Shown here: positions 13,884 through 26,779 of the stretch, one piece after another
Layout of the letters: every line of letters starts with the position of its first letter
How positions within the stretch are numbered: position 1 is the first letter of the stretch
Assembly: GCA_008360955.1 (NCBI GenBank)
Contig: LUCM01008322.1
Location: forward strand, 66,213-130,212
Length of the DNA: 64,000 bases
DNA from: Fasciolopsis buskii
Lineage: Eukaryota > Platyhelminthes > Trematoda > Plagiorchiida > Fasciolidae
Reading direction: 5' to 3'
The notes under the pieces: model-generated
The model's input: only the letters and a program-made list of their open reading frames with translations
Told to the model about the DNA's origin: nothing
Databases searched by the model: none
Program-made: the position numbers and the translations under genes

Positions 13884-13995
13884 TAATTTACCATGTGACA
13901 TCATCGCTCAAATGATCATTAATAAACCTTGGAAGTACTGTACAACTGTTTCATCCAGCTTGTTAGGAATCATCAGCAGTGCATATCCACCGCGT
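13884..13995 (-). mobile_element. SINE family A, 3' ribozyme part (tRNA head missing)
   Basis: This shares the whole 3' module of the copies at 21.3 and 54.0 kb: on the minus strand the ribozyme fold is followed by a segment ending in a GTGGTGAATT-like terminus (here ATGGTAAATT). The tRNA-like head found in the other two copies is not present; upstream of the CGCGGTGGATAT block the sequence becomes unique. It is either a 5'-truncated insertion or a ribozyme module used without the pol III head. The ribozyme itself is the best preserved of the three and is listed separately. Confidence 0.75.
13927..13993 (-). ncRNA. Type I hammerhead ribozyme, family A, core intact
   Basis: On the minus strand: stem I 5' strand GCACTG directly before CTGATGA (13976-13970), a stem II hairpin UCC/GGA with a nine-base loop, GAAAC (13952-13948), a minimal stem III (ACA, loop GT, TGT) and the cleavage triplet GUA ending at 13941, then CAGTAC closing stem I. 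Five of the six inner stem I pairs form, and an outer GTGGAT/TCCAAGG helix lies beyond an internal loop, as in natural type I hammerheads with tertiary loop contacts. All core bases CUGANGA...GAAA are present. The weak point is a U-U apposition at the base of stem II where G-C is usual. Such ribozymes are established in schistosome Sm-alpha SINEs. Activity here is inference. Confidence 0.6.
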
Positions 13996-14609
13996 GTTTG
14001 TCAACAACTTGAACGTAGAAGATGATTTGTACACAACCGCTTGAGATGTAGTCTATCGGATTCCGAAGTCGGGGTTGACAAAATCCCCTTAGTCGATGGG
14101 ACAGAGAAGACTGGTACCCACGGTCGGATGCGCGAAATGTACCGTGGTGTCGATTTAGCATCGATTCGACAATACGGGGCAATTTAAATTTCGGTAGAAA
14201 ATACCCAGACGTGCGGACGGTTGGAAAGCAAAGTCTCTCGGAAGTGCAGCACGAGTGGAACTGGACGGATTTCGCGTCCGCTAAAACAAAGACAAACAAA
14301 CAAATGTCACCGAATCAATATCGAGGGTCAAATCAAATTTTAGAATAAATGATGTTCGAAACTAGTCAATTTGCTCCGAAAGATCGATGCCAATACAAAT
14401 ACCTACTTTCTAATTTCAAACCATTTCATTCAGTTGCTACATATGCTACTCATTAATTGGGATATTAAGCGAATGAAAACCTTGATTATTAAACCTCACT
14501 GGACGACCGTATTATCGTTTAGTGGCCCTGTAGTGAACTGGCTCAGTGAATACAGCAGTCTGCCTAGTGTTCGATTAGAATCGTTGATTCGCCATCGGCA
14601 TTCTTGTCG

Positions 14610-14690
14610 CTCGTGGTCTTTTTATCTTTTATCTTTTACTTCTTTTATGGATGAAACAACAATGCACATCAATTTTCTATAAACCTCAAA
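14610..14690 (-). mobile_element. SINE family D, 3' tail fragment
   Basis: Minus-strand reading gives the family D 3' end: an ATTGATGTGCATTGTTGTTTC-type stretch of under 25 bases, followed by AAAAGATAAAAGATAAAA repeats. The body and tRNA head of the element are absent. Compare the full copy at 40.7-40.9 kb and the partial one at 52.7 kb, which end the same way. Confidence 0.65.
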
Positions 14691-15305
14691 CTCATTCTCT
14701 TCCCTAGACAAGCTACAGTTGCGAATCCCAAGAGGACAACTTGTGAATACCTGGAGACTCGTTTTGTATGATGAACCAATCGGTATGAGTACATTAAAAA
14801 CCTCCAAAGACTTTCTGTATTCAGCTATTTGCTAAGATTTCACAAAGTTCTGCACAAAAACTGATTCCTGATTCAACCCGTTAAAATTCCTGGAACAGAG
14901 TTAAACACTGGTTTTCACTAAGCCCATTATTAGGACTGACGGAAGGCATTAGAAACTATGTGGTAGAAAGTTACATGACGTTCTCTTTCATAATTTGACA
15001 TTAATCTTTCCTAGCGGTAACCCGCAGCAACTGACTGGAGTTTGTCATGCACCTACAAGGGGATTGGTCCGTGTTTGGTGCAGTCCTACTACCGGGTTGG
15101 AGTCCGCATGATCTTCCCAATTGAAGGTTGGAGACAATAATGAATGTGACTCAGCGCCATGACTAGTAGCGTTCATGCATTCGAACTCCGTCCCCTTCCA
15201 CAAAATTCTTTAATTTGTTATTTTGTAGTCGATATTTCATTACGTTTCATTCGTTTTCCCCCTTTTGGAGTAGACCTTATTGTTAGGCAGTAAACTAAAG
15301 CACAG

Positions 15306-15394
15306 AAATTGTGAATGATATAATGCTAATAACACAGCGTTGTTGGTAGGTGTAATACGACAACGTTTCGACTACCGTGGGTAGTCTTTCTCAG
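15306..15394 (-). mobile_element. Family C repeat with degenerate Penelope-type hammerhead
   Basis: The minus strand reads CTGAGAAAG, then a strong stem II (GACTACC, loop CAC, GGTAGTC), GAAAC, then the tiny stem III AC-GUU-GU and cleavage triplet GUC ending at 15359, followed by a conserved 3' segment ending CATTCACAAT. The same unit occurs at 54.2 kb. The GAAAC-plus-two-pair-stem-III-plus-GUC pattern is that of hammerheads in Penelope-like elements (established family). The CUGAUGA box has lost bases (CTGAGAA remains) and the stem I 5' strand cannot be found, so this copy should be inactive. No Penelope protein was recognised nearby. Confidence 0.6.
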
Positions 15395-15970
15395 AAATTT
15401 CGTCCCGTGGACTCCATTGGCACTTTCTCACGCGATGAACCAGATAGGAGATAAACTTGTCGTGAATGGTATTGCATTGGATCTCTGAATTGTAAACTGA
15501 TTACCTGTTTTCATTTTGGCAAACGGATATAGCACCTGGTCATCCAGTCTTCTTTTGCAAACAACATCACTTGAGTGCATCGAGCATCAGTCCTGAACCA
15601 GGGTGTAATGAATGCCCAAGCGAACCACTGTCCCGAGCAAATAGATTTCGTTTCCGGGCTGATTGTCCTGTTGTCTTAGTTGCACGACCGACTTCACTGA
15701 GTTTAATGTCCGGATAGTGAGTAGCAAGCAACAGATCTGCCTTACTACCTGGTCGTTTTTTGTTTTGCTCCGTCCGTTTCCCTTGTAATTTGACCACAAA
15801 GGACGTTTCTGTGCACATGACCCACCTGGCGGCTGTTTGGTGTTTACGATTCAGTTTGCTTACCGTTAGCATATCAAACACACACACCCCTCTGAATTCG
15901 GGCCAGTGTCGTTGTTCTGTTTCACACCAGTTCATCAGGAGCACAGTTTCGCATGCACACAAACACACGT

Positions 15971-15990
15971 ACACACACACACACACACAC
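15971..15990. repeat. (CA)n microsatellite
   Basis: A run of about ten CA units inside a longer CA-rich patch from 15880 to 15990. Confidence 0.9.
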
Positions 15991-18900
15991 GTTTGTTCTT
16001 CATTTGGACACTTCCATTTAAGGCCAAGGACGATCAGAACCTAGCTTTGGACATTATTTGTCATGTGCTTGTTTGTGTATGCGCACGTATGCACACACCA
16101 TTTACGTGTTCACGCGTACGTACGTGCCTGGTTGCTTTTGGAGTGTGAGATCACAGATTAATTTCTAAAAGAAACCTGGCCAACTATGGTTCAAACAACA
16201 GAACGCACGAGCGAAAGGATACAGTCTCACTCGGACTACTGTCTGTCTTATTCGACCATCGACTGGGCAGTTTGACGGGGTCACGCCAATTGTGATGAGG
16301 ATCGCTGGGTTGATCAAGAAAGATTCCGTATAATAATCTGACTCTGGTCACGTGGTTTAGCACTATAGACTGACAAAAACGTTACTTTTACCATTGTATC
16401 TTTGCCGAAGGACATAAGCTTTTTTCGTTGCACTTGCAAGTCAAAATATGGGGATGTGGATGGGGATTGGGAAAACTAAGCCATCCTTTAGAACAATTGG
16501 TCAGGCAGTCTGTTTCGTCCTCTTCCATTGGGGAAGGGGCTTTCGAACAACCGTTGTCTGCTTGGAAATCATGTCCACTACGGTTGCAGCCAATAAATTC
16601 GCGGATTCCAGGAACAGTGTAATTCCATCTTCCTGTCGGCATTGAGATTCTCGACGTTGGATAAATACTTCACAGTCGGTTTTAGTGGACGGGCGTCAAG
16701 CTTATCTAGTAGCCGATTTGACAACACAAACTCGTCAGAGATATATTTGCCCGGAGCGTAATAATCATTTTGGCGACCCTCACTGATCTGCCGAGGTCCA
16801 TAGAAAGCTATTCTACTTCTATTGTTTCTTCACTTTCATCTAGAGCACTGCTCGCTGGGGCCATTCACAGTATTTATCATCATGTTTGAAACAAATAATC
16901 ACACCGGAATCTGCCCGCTGAATAAAATTTGCAAATTGTGGTTCGATCGGACTCGAAAGCCGGTAACCTTAGGCAAACTGATAAAACAATCTCGAATGTC
17001 TCGTTCTGCCCTCGTCCAGAAATGGATGCCCAACTGGGTTTTCTAATATAATACTCAAAGTCTATCCCGGAATGGACAAGAATGGAGGTATTTCTTTTAT
17101 AAAAGCATTATTATCTGTTCCAGCTTTTATTCCGGTTGACTACAATGACTGATCAAATTCCATCGTTGACCGATTAAAATATCACCAGGAAATCCACTGT
17201 TTATACCATCGGTGAAAAGAGCTTCCCTCAAGTAACCTAGATCCAGGGTCTTATTAACGAGCCAATCGAATCACATTCCTCTGACTCCGGTGAACGCAAT
17301 GCATTTACGTAGTCAATTAATTACGGAAAAGTTGTCTCTGTCTCTCTGCACCAAGTTTGTGTTTGTTGCTTCCAGGGTGCGCTTTCAGTCGCCTGCTTGT
17401 TGTTTCGCTGTCTGATTAACACTCAACCGATTTCAAACAAATGAGATGACCAAATGGACGGATATCGACAAATTTATCAGGTTTTATAACAACTTTTAGA
17501 GAACAACCATTGCGTCCATCTCCGTGTACGATCGGCCACAACAGCGACAGCGGAGCACTAGTGAATTATGCAAAAGCGTTAGGCTTTTAAAACAGTGTCA
17601 CTCTGTCACTACCCACATAACGAACACACCAACAAATCTGGTCTTAGCTTTCAGATCACCTGACCACTCGAGGCTTATTTGTCTTGACTACGAATTCAAC
17701 TAACCCGAGTCCAGCAAGCAGTGTGAATTTGCAGTCAGGTCGAGCAAAACAGTAATTTTGGTTTCGCTTTCGAAATTCACTTGTCTGTGGGTACAAATAC
17801 GTAAGCCGATCACCTTGGTAGTTTGGTGTGCACGTTGCTGACCGCGATTCGAAATGATTGGGAAACTCATTCCACTATGAATGCAGACTCCCGCTAACTA
17901 AACTCAACTTAAAGTCAGCTCATTTGATGTGTTCTCCCTTGGTGATCATGCCAAATCGGCCGAAGTCAGTGGTCGAAATCGGAACTCCTGACTGATGCAA
18001 AAAGTGTGTTCGTCTTGCAAATGACTAAGACCAGCTAATTCCCACTATAATGGATTCACGAAGCGTTTTCTACGGAGACGGCCTTTTGAAGGATTCCACA
18101 AATGAAAGCGACTCTGGTCAGCCACAATGCATTTCTAATTTCCTTCGATTTTGAAGCCCGCTATGAAGAAAGTTTTTTTTGTGTTCAGTATTCCCAAGGC
18201 AATGTGATCATAGAAGCAAATTACTGTCAGCAATGACTAATGGTCCTGTTGAATCCACGACGGATGGTGATTAATGAGTCAGCTTTGCTTACGCATAGGC
18301 CGTGAAGAACCAGCCCGGTTAGCCTACAAGCCAAGATGTTCAACTCACAATCGATCATCCCAGTTTGGTCATAACGAATGCATTCCTTGAAAACTCCCAC
18401 TGAGCAGTTTGAGAAAACACGCTCGTTTTCAGTAATTCTGACGCATACCGTTACATTACATTATATAACAATATATATATATATAACGAATGGACCTTGA
18501 TAACTATTCTTTACAAGAATAAAATAACGTTCCGTGATTTGTACCGGTGAGGTGGATGCAAACGTTACATAACAGAATCCTTCCATTGACTAATTAAATA
18601 TCACGGCACTCAAACTGATCGACAGCAGTGGTGTAATATGATTTCATTGTATTCCAGTTTATTTTTATTGTATCTCAAAGCTGAATAGTAAGCACAGACT
18701 ACGAAACTCGTGGGTACGTAAACATGTGTATCCAAGTTAATGTTACGACCTAAACTTTGCGCTGCGTTCAAAAAACTGTCGTCAATTGCAACGTTTTCTG
18801 TAAAATTATTGGACAAACTACACATCAAATATTCTGTGAAATTTTAGTTTCCGATATTTCGACTTCTTTTATTACGTTACTACTAATACTTTTGCTTTAT

Positions 18901-21269
18901 GACACCAAATATTGCAGTGGAGACTAAAACAGATCGATATTGTCAAACGCCACGCGGTGAGTCAGCCTTTTATTGAATCCCAATTGATCCCTTTCAAATC
19001 AGTGATCTCATCGATCCATAGATGTTCCGGTGTTTGCATGGCAAACCAGCTTCGCATGCCGACAATCTGACCATTATAGTTCGGGATTAATCAACCCAGA
19101 GTTTGTATGTCATAACAATTTTATTTTTAGGAAGTTGGGCGCCGTCATTAAAGTACTTCCCAACGCGGAAGTGACGTTTGATTGAGGGATTCCAGTTCTC
19201 TATAGTGATGACCAAACGTCACAGGTTTCACAGCTCGATAGGAGCTTTATTGTTGTAAATTTCTGTGGTCAGTTGAGTCATTCACGGGTTTCATTTCTCC
19301 GAATTCGAAGGGCTCCTAGCCAGGGTTGCGGATTGTTGGACTGGATAGGAAAATTGATTTATTGTGAAATGACCCCCTATACCGGCTTGTTGGAAAGCAC
19401 TGTTAGCATAGGTTACCACAATTCCCATTAATGATAAATGAACGCGAATGGAGCATTTTAAACCCGAAACTAGACCGGTCTGTCTCCGACGCAGCAGTGT
19501 TTCAACGCATCAGGCTAGTGACTTTTTGTTTATATACATCCGAAGACGACCTGTTGTGCAGAAGAACAAGTAACATACACGCAACAGGTTGGTCACACTG
19601 ACGACTTTTGTAATATGCACGTGGGGCAATGACCTTCGATGAGTTCACACTAGACACAATCTGAAATGAACAACACAGGAAAAAGTAACGTGAGCACAGT
19701 AAGCGTATCAGCCAGCATCAACCGTTACGCAACCAAACGACTATGACAGCACGCAACCTGCCCGTTACACATTGGCTCGATGAACTGGTAGTCAGTGTCA
19801 AAGTTGCATTTATTTAGACAAAACACGTGACAGCTGTTACCCGCAAACAGCCAATGCAGTGTAAGTGTCCAACATGCAAATTTCGGAACCAGATGATCGA
19901 CTGTCCGACTTTTTTTTGTTCCAGGGCTTGGGAAGATTCAACAGTTGCCTACGCGACCGGAATGCAAGTCCAGATCATCTTCGCACCCAGTGGAATTCTC
20001 CGCTCAGCATTAGCACCGGCAATCCAGCATCAAAGAAACGGAACTGGTGTTGCATGCGCGTGAAAATCTAGGAACGGCAGGTTCATCACCTGAACGAACG
20101 GATTGCATAGCGGAATGTTTAGGCTAACGCAAGCGCGCAGATCAAAAGCGCGCGGGTATACCGGTTTTCGCGGAGGCGGGCTAGGGGAAGTGACGTTGGC
20201 GGGGTAAAGGTGTATGCCACCAAGGCATGTGGAAGGCCGGTCGACTAACGGTGCACGCCTAAGTCTGTGTGACTGCAACAGAGTACAGATGAACGTTGCC
20301 GCTTTCTGAAAATGTAGTTACGATTTAGAAGTGATCTTTTTTCAATATAAACTTTAAGTACTAAAAAGATGAGAGCGAAAGGTGACAAATGAGCAGGAAA
20401 GATGGGTACAAACAAACCAGTGATTTCGTAAATGAAGTCAAAATCAACTGATGAACCTGTGAAAAACACGCGACCACCCGGGACACCGGTTTCACAATGG
20501 GTCATTCATTGTGATCTAAACCTCTAACAAACGGGTAGATATATCCAGGAAACTCCACAAAGCGAACTAGTGCAGGCAAATTTTAATAGATTTCATCACC
20601 AAAGAACTATGATTTAACTCGCTCGATATCAGGATTATATTCGAGTCTGTATGTCACACGGGTCAACAATTTGGTGTTAAGACCAGGTCTGCATGGTTCG
20701 TGGGATTAAACCAAATCAAGCGAGTTGTCGACCCAACAACAACAACCAGCACCTCCTACAATCGTTGTCAACTGTTCCAAACAATGTTTTGCAACCGAAA
20801 AACATACTTTTTCATTTCCTTTCCTTTCTGCTCGTCTTGTTTCTACGGGGAACGCAGGATTTGGCATGGGTTTCAGGATAGAGGCCGCAGCAATGTCGGC
20901 GGATTACACAATGTTTTCTGGGTTTTCACGAAAGACGGAAAACTAACCTATAATATTCAGTTCTGTTGAACCGAACGAAGTTCAGTTGATACCAGAAAGT
21001 GGAGCCATTTGGTGTTTTTACAAGTTACAAACTTCAACAGCTGTCTTCTCGCTACGAGTATGTCAGTGGCCGACCAGCCCGTTAATGTCCTTCTAAATTA
21101 TACGTTAGGCAATTACAACATGATTAGCAATATGGTATTATTGATTTCCAGCAATATGTACAAACAGAAAAATGTGTATATAAGAATGACTAAATCGTAC
21201 AAAGTGAAGGCAGATATTCGGTAGTCCTATGCTGACACAGATGGAAAGGACTAAATAATTATAAAATAA
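15991..21269. other. Anonymous sequence, no supported gene
   Basis: Frames here reach about 85 codons and are mutually overlapping on both strands. A local GC-rich patch lies at 20030-20240. A short TA run is at 18471-18485. I see no shared repeat, domain or RNA gene. Confidence 0.55.
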
Positions 21270-21450
21270 TTCACCATGTGATATTATCGTTCAACTGACC
21301 ATTAAGAAACCATGAAAGCACTTTACAGCTGTTCCATCCAGCTTGTTAGGAATCATCAGTAGTGCATATCCACCGCGTCCGAACTAGGACGCGAACCCGG
21401 GACGAACGATTTTGAGTCGAACGCCTTAGCCATTAGGCTACCGGGAAGGC
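21270..21450 (-). mobile_element. SINE family A, full-length copy with tRNA head and hammerhead
   Basis: On the minus strand the element starts near 21450 with a tRNA-like head: GCCTTCC acceptor-like start, A box TAGCCTAATGG (21440-21430) and B box GGTTCGCGTCC (21397-21387), one base off the usual GGTTCGAnTCC. A hammerhead module follows directly (21376-21311), then a 40-base 3' segment ending in GTGGTGAATT-like sequence at about 21270. At roughly 180 bp it is shorter than Sm-alpha SINEs of schistosomes but has the same design: pol III promoter then ribozyme. No clear target-site duplication could be seen. Confidence 0.8.
21311..21376 (-). ncRNA. Hammerhead ribozyme, family A, one core substitution
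   Basis: The minus strand has GCACTA before CTGATGA (21359-21353), stem II UCC/GGA with a nine-base loop, GGAAC where GAAAC is expected, stem III within ACAGCTGT, the triplet GUA, then AAGTGC. Five consecutive stem I pairs form (GCACT with AGTGC). The GAAA to GGAA change hits an invariant core adenine and should impair cleavage. The short self-complementary stem III is the kind thought to favour dimeric hammerheads. Confidence 0.55.
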
Positions 21451-24400
21451 GCATACTAAAATCTCTATGAAAATGTGATCAACTCCGGGTTTTGATTACG
21501 TTGTTACTCTGGAGGAATCGTAACAAATAAGAGGAATTACGCTCACTGACCAGGGTCCATAGCTGCTCTAAACGTAGCGATAATCAGACGGTCCATGTCG
21601 GAGCGTGTCAATCGGCAGTTATTGGATTTGCGTCCTCGTCTCCCTACCAATCTTCCGCTTGGTGACTCTTTCTGATTAGGCAGCACATTGGTTGTTTCGT
21701 TAGTAAATAAAGTAGAACACTAGTGGTATTATCCTGGACTATGAGTTGCGTTTAGCACAACTTCTACGGGCAAAACGGGTTTCATTCGTATCAGAATGAT
21801 TTTGTGATACCATCATTAATCTCTGGATGGATTCGGAAAAATGTAATACCACCTGCTAACTAGATCCGGGTAGCCAACTGAGCGGCTGGTTATTAGTTGT
21901 CTATCACAAATGATCAGCCAACATGAGTGATTGACTTCAAGGTTTTAAGAGGCTGCCTCTAGACTTTAAAGGCAATCGTGTTAGTAAAATATCTTAAAGC
22001 GAACTAAAAAGACCTATCCGGTTCGGTTGTTGAAAATTTCGTTATTCACGGACAACGTGGAAAAATTGTCTGTTCAGTGATAACATGTAAATCCGACCAA
22101 ATTTGGTACCTTCTTCTTTTTTACGGGCTACTTGGAACACAACTCGATTGCAATCCACAGACCAGAAAAAAAGGTGAAACAACAGCAAATACCCGGAAGA
22201 AATACGGCAGTCATTTTCTCACACTGAATGGGCAAAAGCGAAGTTGAAATAATTCTCTTTTTACATCTGACTGTGCAACCTTAATCACGGTACTGGTAAA
22301 ATGCGGAAAACGCATCCAAGTTTAAATTCGTCTGGCAAATACAGACTGATAAACAAGCTGGTCTCCAATTAGTCATATTCATCCCAATAGTAGATGGACT
22401 TTGGTCACTCGAAATCCCGCAATCTCCAAATGTGTTGGGTACGATTTTCGAAGCTAAAATTGGTTTGATCCGTGTGTAGTGAGTATTCGATGGGTGCTGG
22501 ATACCACATGAAACTACGTGTCAGTGCTGAACTCACGCTAGGGAATCATGGTTATGATGTACAACGGCTTCACCCGTGTTCGAGATCATGGCTTGGGACC
22601 ACACCCAAATCTGACTAGTTGGCGCGAATTTGCTCACCTTGTGCGTAATCCTCGCATTCCATTCGCAGCTTTCCATACCGTTTTACCAGACGATCGTAAA
22701 ATGCGCGTTAAATTCTTCCAAATCGCGTTCATTGTTTTGTAATTTTTTCCGTCTACCACCGGTTGATCATGATCCGATGTGCATGTTCGTCAGGCTAACA
22801 TTTGCGTACGACACCACAACATTGAGAACAGGTTAACGGATGCAATTAAAGAAGTGAGCCGATGAAGTGAAGATGTGATAATTTGTGAATAAATATGGAA
22901 GTCAGTTAGGATAGCATGCAAATTAATGCGATAATCAAGTGCGAAAAGTTATGCTACCGAAAGTTGTCATCACAATTCACTTATTTTTAGATGTTGTCAT
23001 GAGTTCGTGAACGCAAAAAAAGGCTCGATTGGGATTTACCTGTAGCGTTGGCGTGGCATCCGGCTATCAACCAGAGGTGGAGTATTCATCACCACAGTCT
23101 GATCGGTTCTGTCATACGGCTCGGATACAGGGTCGTTGAGGGCAGATCATATGAAAAGACTTTTGCTGTTTTAAAGCCCATATCTTCGTACGGTTGACAG
23201 AATACGGAAGATGGTAAATTGCCTACTTCCAATCCAATGGAATTAGGTCGGAGTTCATTACGAATTCCTTTAAGCTGAAGCGTGCTGCTGAAGAGGGTAT
23301 CGATCGAAAAATTGTATCCACATATCCAGATAGCTAGCAGCATAGAGCCACACAATGTAGGTGGCCACCAAGACAGTCTAAAATTATCCAAACATTACTA
23401 TTTGTTGGCATTGTGAATGAGAAATGGTATTAATCAATCAATTTAGTAGTTTTTGAATCAGTTTCGACTGCCTAATTTGTCCTAACTGCATTACTTCCGT
23501 TCTGCCGCATGAAATGCACATGGATTAGGATGCACACGCAACGATACGAACGCGTAAATTCAATCGGTCACTTGATTAACATGCATCATCACGCCATTTC
23601 CTGTCTGGTCCTGTGGAAATGAATGAAATTTTGTGGTAAATATTATTATTATTATTATTATTAAACCGGCGAAAACGACCAAGCAGACTAACCAGATTCA
23701 TTTGCATTGAAAAGTTGAGGCCGTTTCTATGGGAAAAATTGGAAACTCTCAAATGATTGACTATTTAAATCTGTGATCACACTTTGTGACAAGACCAAAC
23801 AAATATCCCGGGTATACATTGTTTGAACCTTTTGAGCTATTATTAAGCTTTGCATAAACAACACCAGAAGAATATGCCTCGCAGCCATGAGGATTTTCCC
23901 ACAGAGGTTCGGACGCGGTTATCACATGACCGAACATGTGATTGGTCAAATGTCACGTGCAGATGTGGTCATCTCACGTGCGGGGTTTGGTGTTGACCAA
24001 CTTCCAAATATCTGGCACCTGACCGCGTTGTTGTGCTTTGGTGTGAAACGTCACATACTTTATGGGCGCGAGCGGGGCCATAAAGTTTGTCATACGGTTT
24101 CCTGGGCACTTCTGAATGAAAGAAGAACTAAACGCGTAACAAAAGATATTCGTCAGAACCTAGAAATAATTCTTTTCAAGGTAAATAAAACATCACAATG
24201 ACCACTGGATTGTTGAAAGCATGTCAGTACCTCCCACTGACTAAACACCGATGTTCTAGAGAAATTTAGGGAAATTAATCTAACGGTGTGAGCACTAACG
24301 TTCCAAGAAAGCTGTTGGGAATGAGAATTTTTCATTGACTATCTGGATCGTTGGTTTCGGGCTCAAATGGGAAAGATTATGCCGGCTGGAAACTCATCAG

Positions 24401-25143
24401 ACAGTCAAATTTTGAAAATCACCCGTGGAAATGGCAGTAACATTTATTGTTCGAGTGATGGGTGTTATGCCAAGATGAGTGACGACTAGCATTACTCGCA
24501 CCGGACTGAACACCATATTCTCGCTGAGTTCCAATTTATTCAACCACTGATTTCGTATCAGTATGCTCCAGTTTTGGTTTCTGCCTTAAAGAACCATCTA
24601 TTACAAAGAGAAACAGAAAACAAGACTGATGTGCGGTTGACTACAATAAAAAGGTCTACCAACTGTACAGAAGGGGAAAGGTTTCGAATCCAAGACTGCC
24701 ATAGCACTTGGCACAGCCATATCACCTTACTGTATTCAAACAGCACTTGAGACGGGAATCTTACAGATCTTACGTGGTAGTCAAAACAGACCTAAACTGC
24801 TTGGTCCACTGGTTAAGGTCTTCATAGCTTTTGCTACATCCAACCACTACCTGCCTCGGAGAACTGCGTACAGCCAGAGTCTAGTGGAATGTAGGGCCTT
24901 TTCTGAGGTTGGAGCACTACGATCCACTATCGTACATTTGACCTCTGAGTTACACGGGAAATTCTCCCCCCAATATCCCACCAATACTACCGCCTGTAAT
25001 TTTTCTGTACTACAGTATTATCAGTATTATTATTATTCGTGTTCCATTTCGCCGACACTTTCACATTCGTCAAACAGATTGATGTGACCTTCGTCTGTAC
25101 AGATTTCAGGAAATTTAAAACAGTGGCGTAATTTGTGGCAGTG
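21451..25143. other. Anonymous sequence, one frame with clustered E-box hexamers
   Basis: No gene is supported. The plus-strand frame 23887-24201 (about 104 codons) has no recognisable domain. Within it, 23925-23985 holds CACATG, ACATGTG and two CACGTG hexamers close together. A (TTA)n run of about eight units lies at 23640-23663. Confidence 0.5.
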
Positions 25144-25158
25144 TATATATATATATAA

Positions 25159-25194
<36 letters not shown>
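25144..25194. repeat. (TA)n microsatellite, interrupted
   Basis: A TA tract with two AA/TT phase slips. The flanks do not match family B. Confidence 0.95.
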
Positions 25195-25197
<3 letters not shown>

Positions 25198-26531
25198 ATA
25201 GTTGTGCACGTAGTCTGTTGAGGATCGATTGTGGACGCTAACAGTACCAAAATGTACACTTATACACCTAATAAAACGGAGACCATAACTCTCTGTTTTT
25301 ACTCCTTTGCGGTTGCCATCTTTAGCTGGTGGAAGCTAGGTCCAGGATGGAAGGCTGTATGGTGGAGATTCGTTCATCCCTTCCGGAATATTGTATTAGG
25401 TAGATTGAACAAATTTCCCTCGCGGTCACTGAGCCAAAGAGGAGATCCCGTCCGCCAGAACCGGGATATCGGTTTTATTTATCCAGATCCCGTTTCATGT
25501 ATACTTTTAGACCACAACAACCATTAGCCTGGTTTAGGGCCATCTGTACAACAGTTTGCAGGGATTTGGTTGAATAACGTTCAGTTACTGTTGGGAAATC
25601 TGCCGTCCACTCAGTCAATTCTATCTCTGAATGGGTATTGTCCGTCCCCACTAACTCATCGAGAACAAGTAAACCGAGACGTGACAGAATCTAGTTTCCT
25701 TAAATAAAAACAGCGTATGTATAGGCTATTTGTCCTACTTATTCGCGCCTGTGTGACTGCTATCACTTCATTGGTTGTCCGTGCCACACTCGGAATGGTT
25801 CATCTCATTCGGTTTACCTTATTCACTTCCCGTCGTTCTGTTGTCGATTCCGGATCGTCCATTCCAATTGGTAAGTGCAAATCACGCTATGACCTCTGAT
25901 TGTATATTCTCACTGGTGCCTCCCGATCACGCCAGTGTCAGGTGGCAGCGGGTGGCCAATACAATCTCGTGGTTCGCATCTGACCTTGTCGTCTGCACTC
26001 TCCTGATGTCGGCCACGGTCAGTTTGGATCCGCGCTGATATATCGATCACGATTTGTCTATCACGGTCCATCATCCTGTAACCACCGACAACCGATGGAA
26101 CAGCTCTCCCACACTAGGGTGCAACATCAACCACCTTGTCAGTTCCTCACTAAGTAAATACCAGCTTCTTAAACCCACAAGTGCAAGCTGAACGGAACGC
26201 GTGAATCGACAGATACACCTTAGTCCACCAACTTAGACGTGCTACCTGAACTATGCCGTCGCATTGGTTACTAACGTGATATCTATCCAATACCGAAGTG
26301 AACCAACCGTATCGATGCGTTAAGGTTATTGGAATCTGAAAGAGTTTGACTTCGAAATATCCATGTTCATTGTCCGTTTCGGAGTCAGAGAATATGGTAG
26401 GGTATGCAAAATCACTCAGGGGCATATCATTGTATCAAGACCGATAGAAGACGAATAAATAAGTACACTTCAAGTAGCCTCTTGATGAAGGTAGGTAAAC
26501 ATTTCGTCCGCTACCACAACAAATCAAACGA

Positions 26532-26534
<3 letters not shown>

Positions 26535-26597
<63 letters not shown>
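26535..26597. repeat. (TA)n microsatellite abutting a tRNA-like SINE head
   Basis: A pure TA run of about 31 units. It ends directly before the tRNA-like sequence beginning near 26600. Confidence 0.95.
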
Positions 26598-26599
<2 letters not shown>

Positions 26600-26600
<1 letters not shown>

Positions 26601-26700
26601 CGAGCACAGAGTCTGCCAGTGTAGTTAGATCGGCAACGTTGTGGCTTCTGGACGTGGATGTTGTGGGTTCAATTCCTCCCGCTATCCGTCAATGGACCAG
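26600..26700 (+). mobile_element. tRNA-like SINE head (related to family D)
   Basis: The plus strand carries a B-box-like GGTTCAATTCC at 26666-26676 with TTGTG before it and a CCCGC arm after it, and an A-box-like TAGTTAGATCGG near 26622. The segment from CGTTGTGGCTT to CTCCCGC aligns base for base, with scattered changes, to the tRNA head of the family D SINE at 40.85-40.91 kb. What follows does not match the family D body, so this may be a different SINE with a related head, or a head-only fragment. Confidence 0.55.
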
Positions 26701-26779
26701 TTGGTGACCTTATTAGTACTGCCATCTTCGTGGAAACAGTGTAGACAGTAGCATGGTTAATGAACAAGGACAAATAAGG

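Noticed and set aside
15567..15986. 139-codon minus-strand frame as a gene
   Set aside because: It begins in a CA/GT microsatellite (CVCVYVCLC) and the rest shows no recognisable motif.
20459..20520. CCCGGGACACCGGTTTCAC as a seventh family B copy
   Set aside because: Only the GAAACCGGT and CCCGGG blocks match; spacing and the first core box do not.
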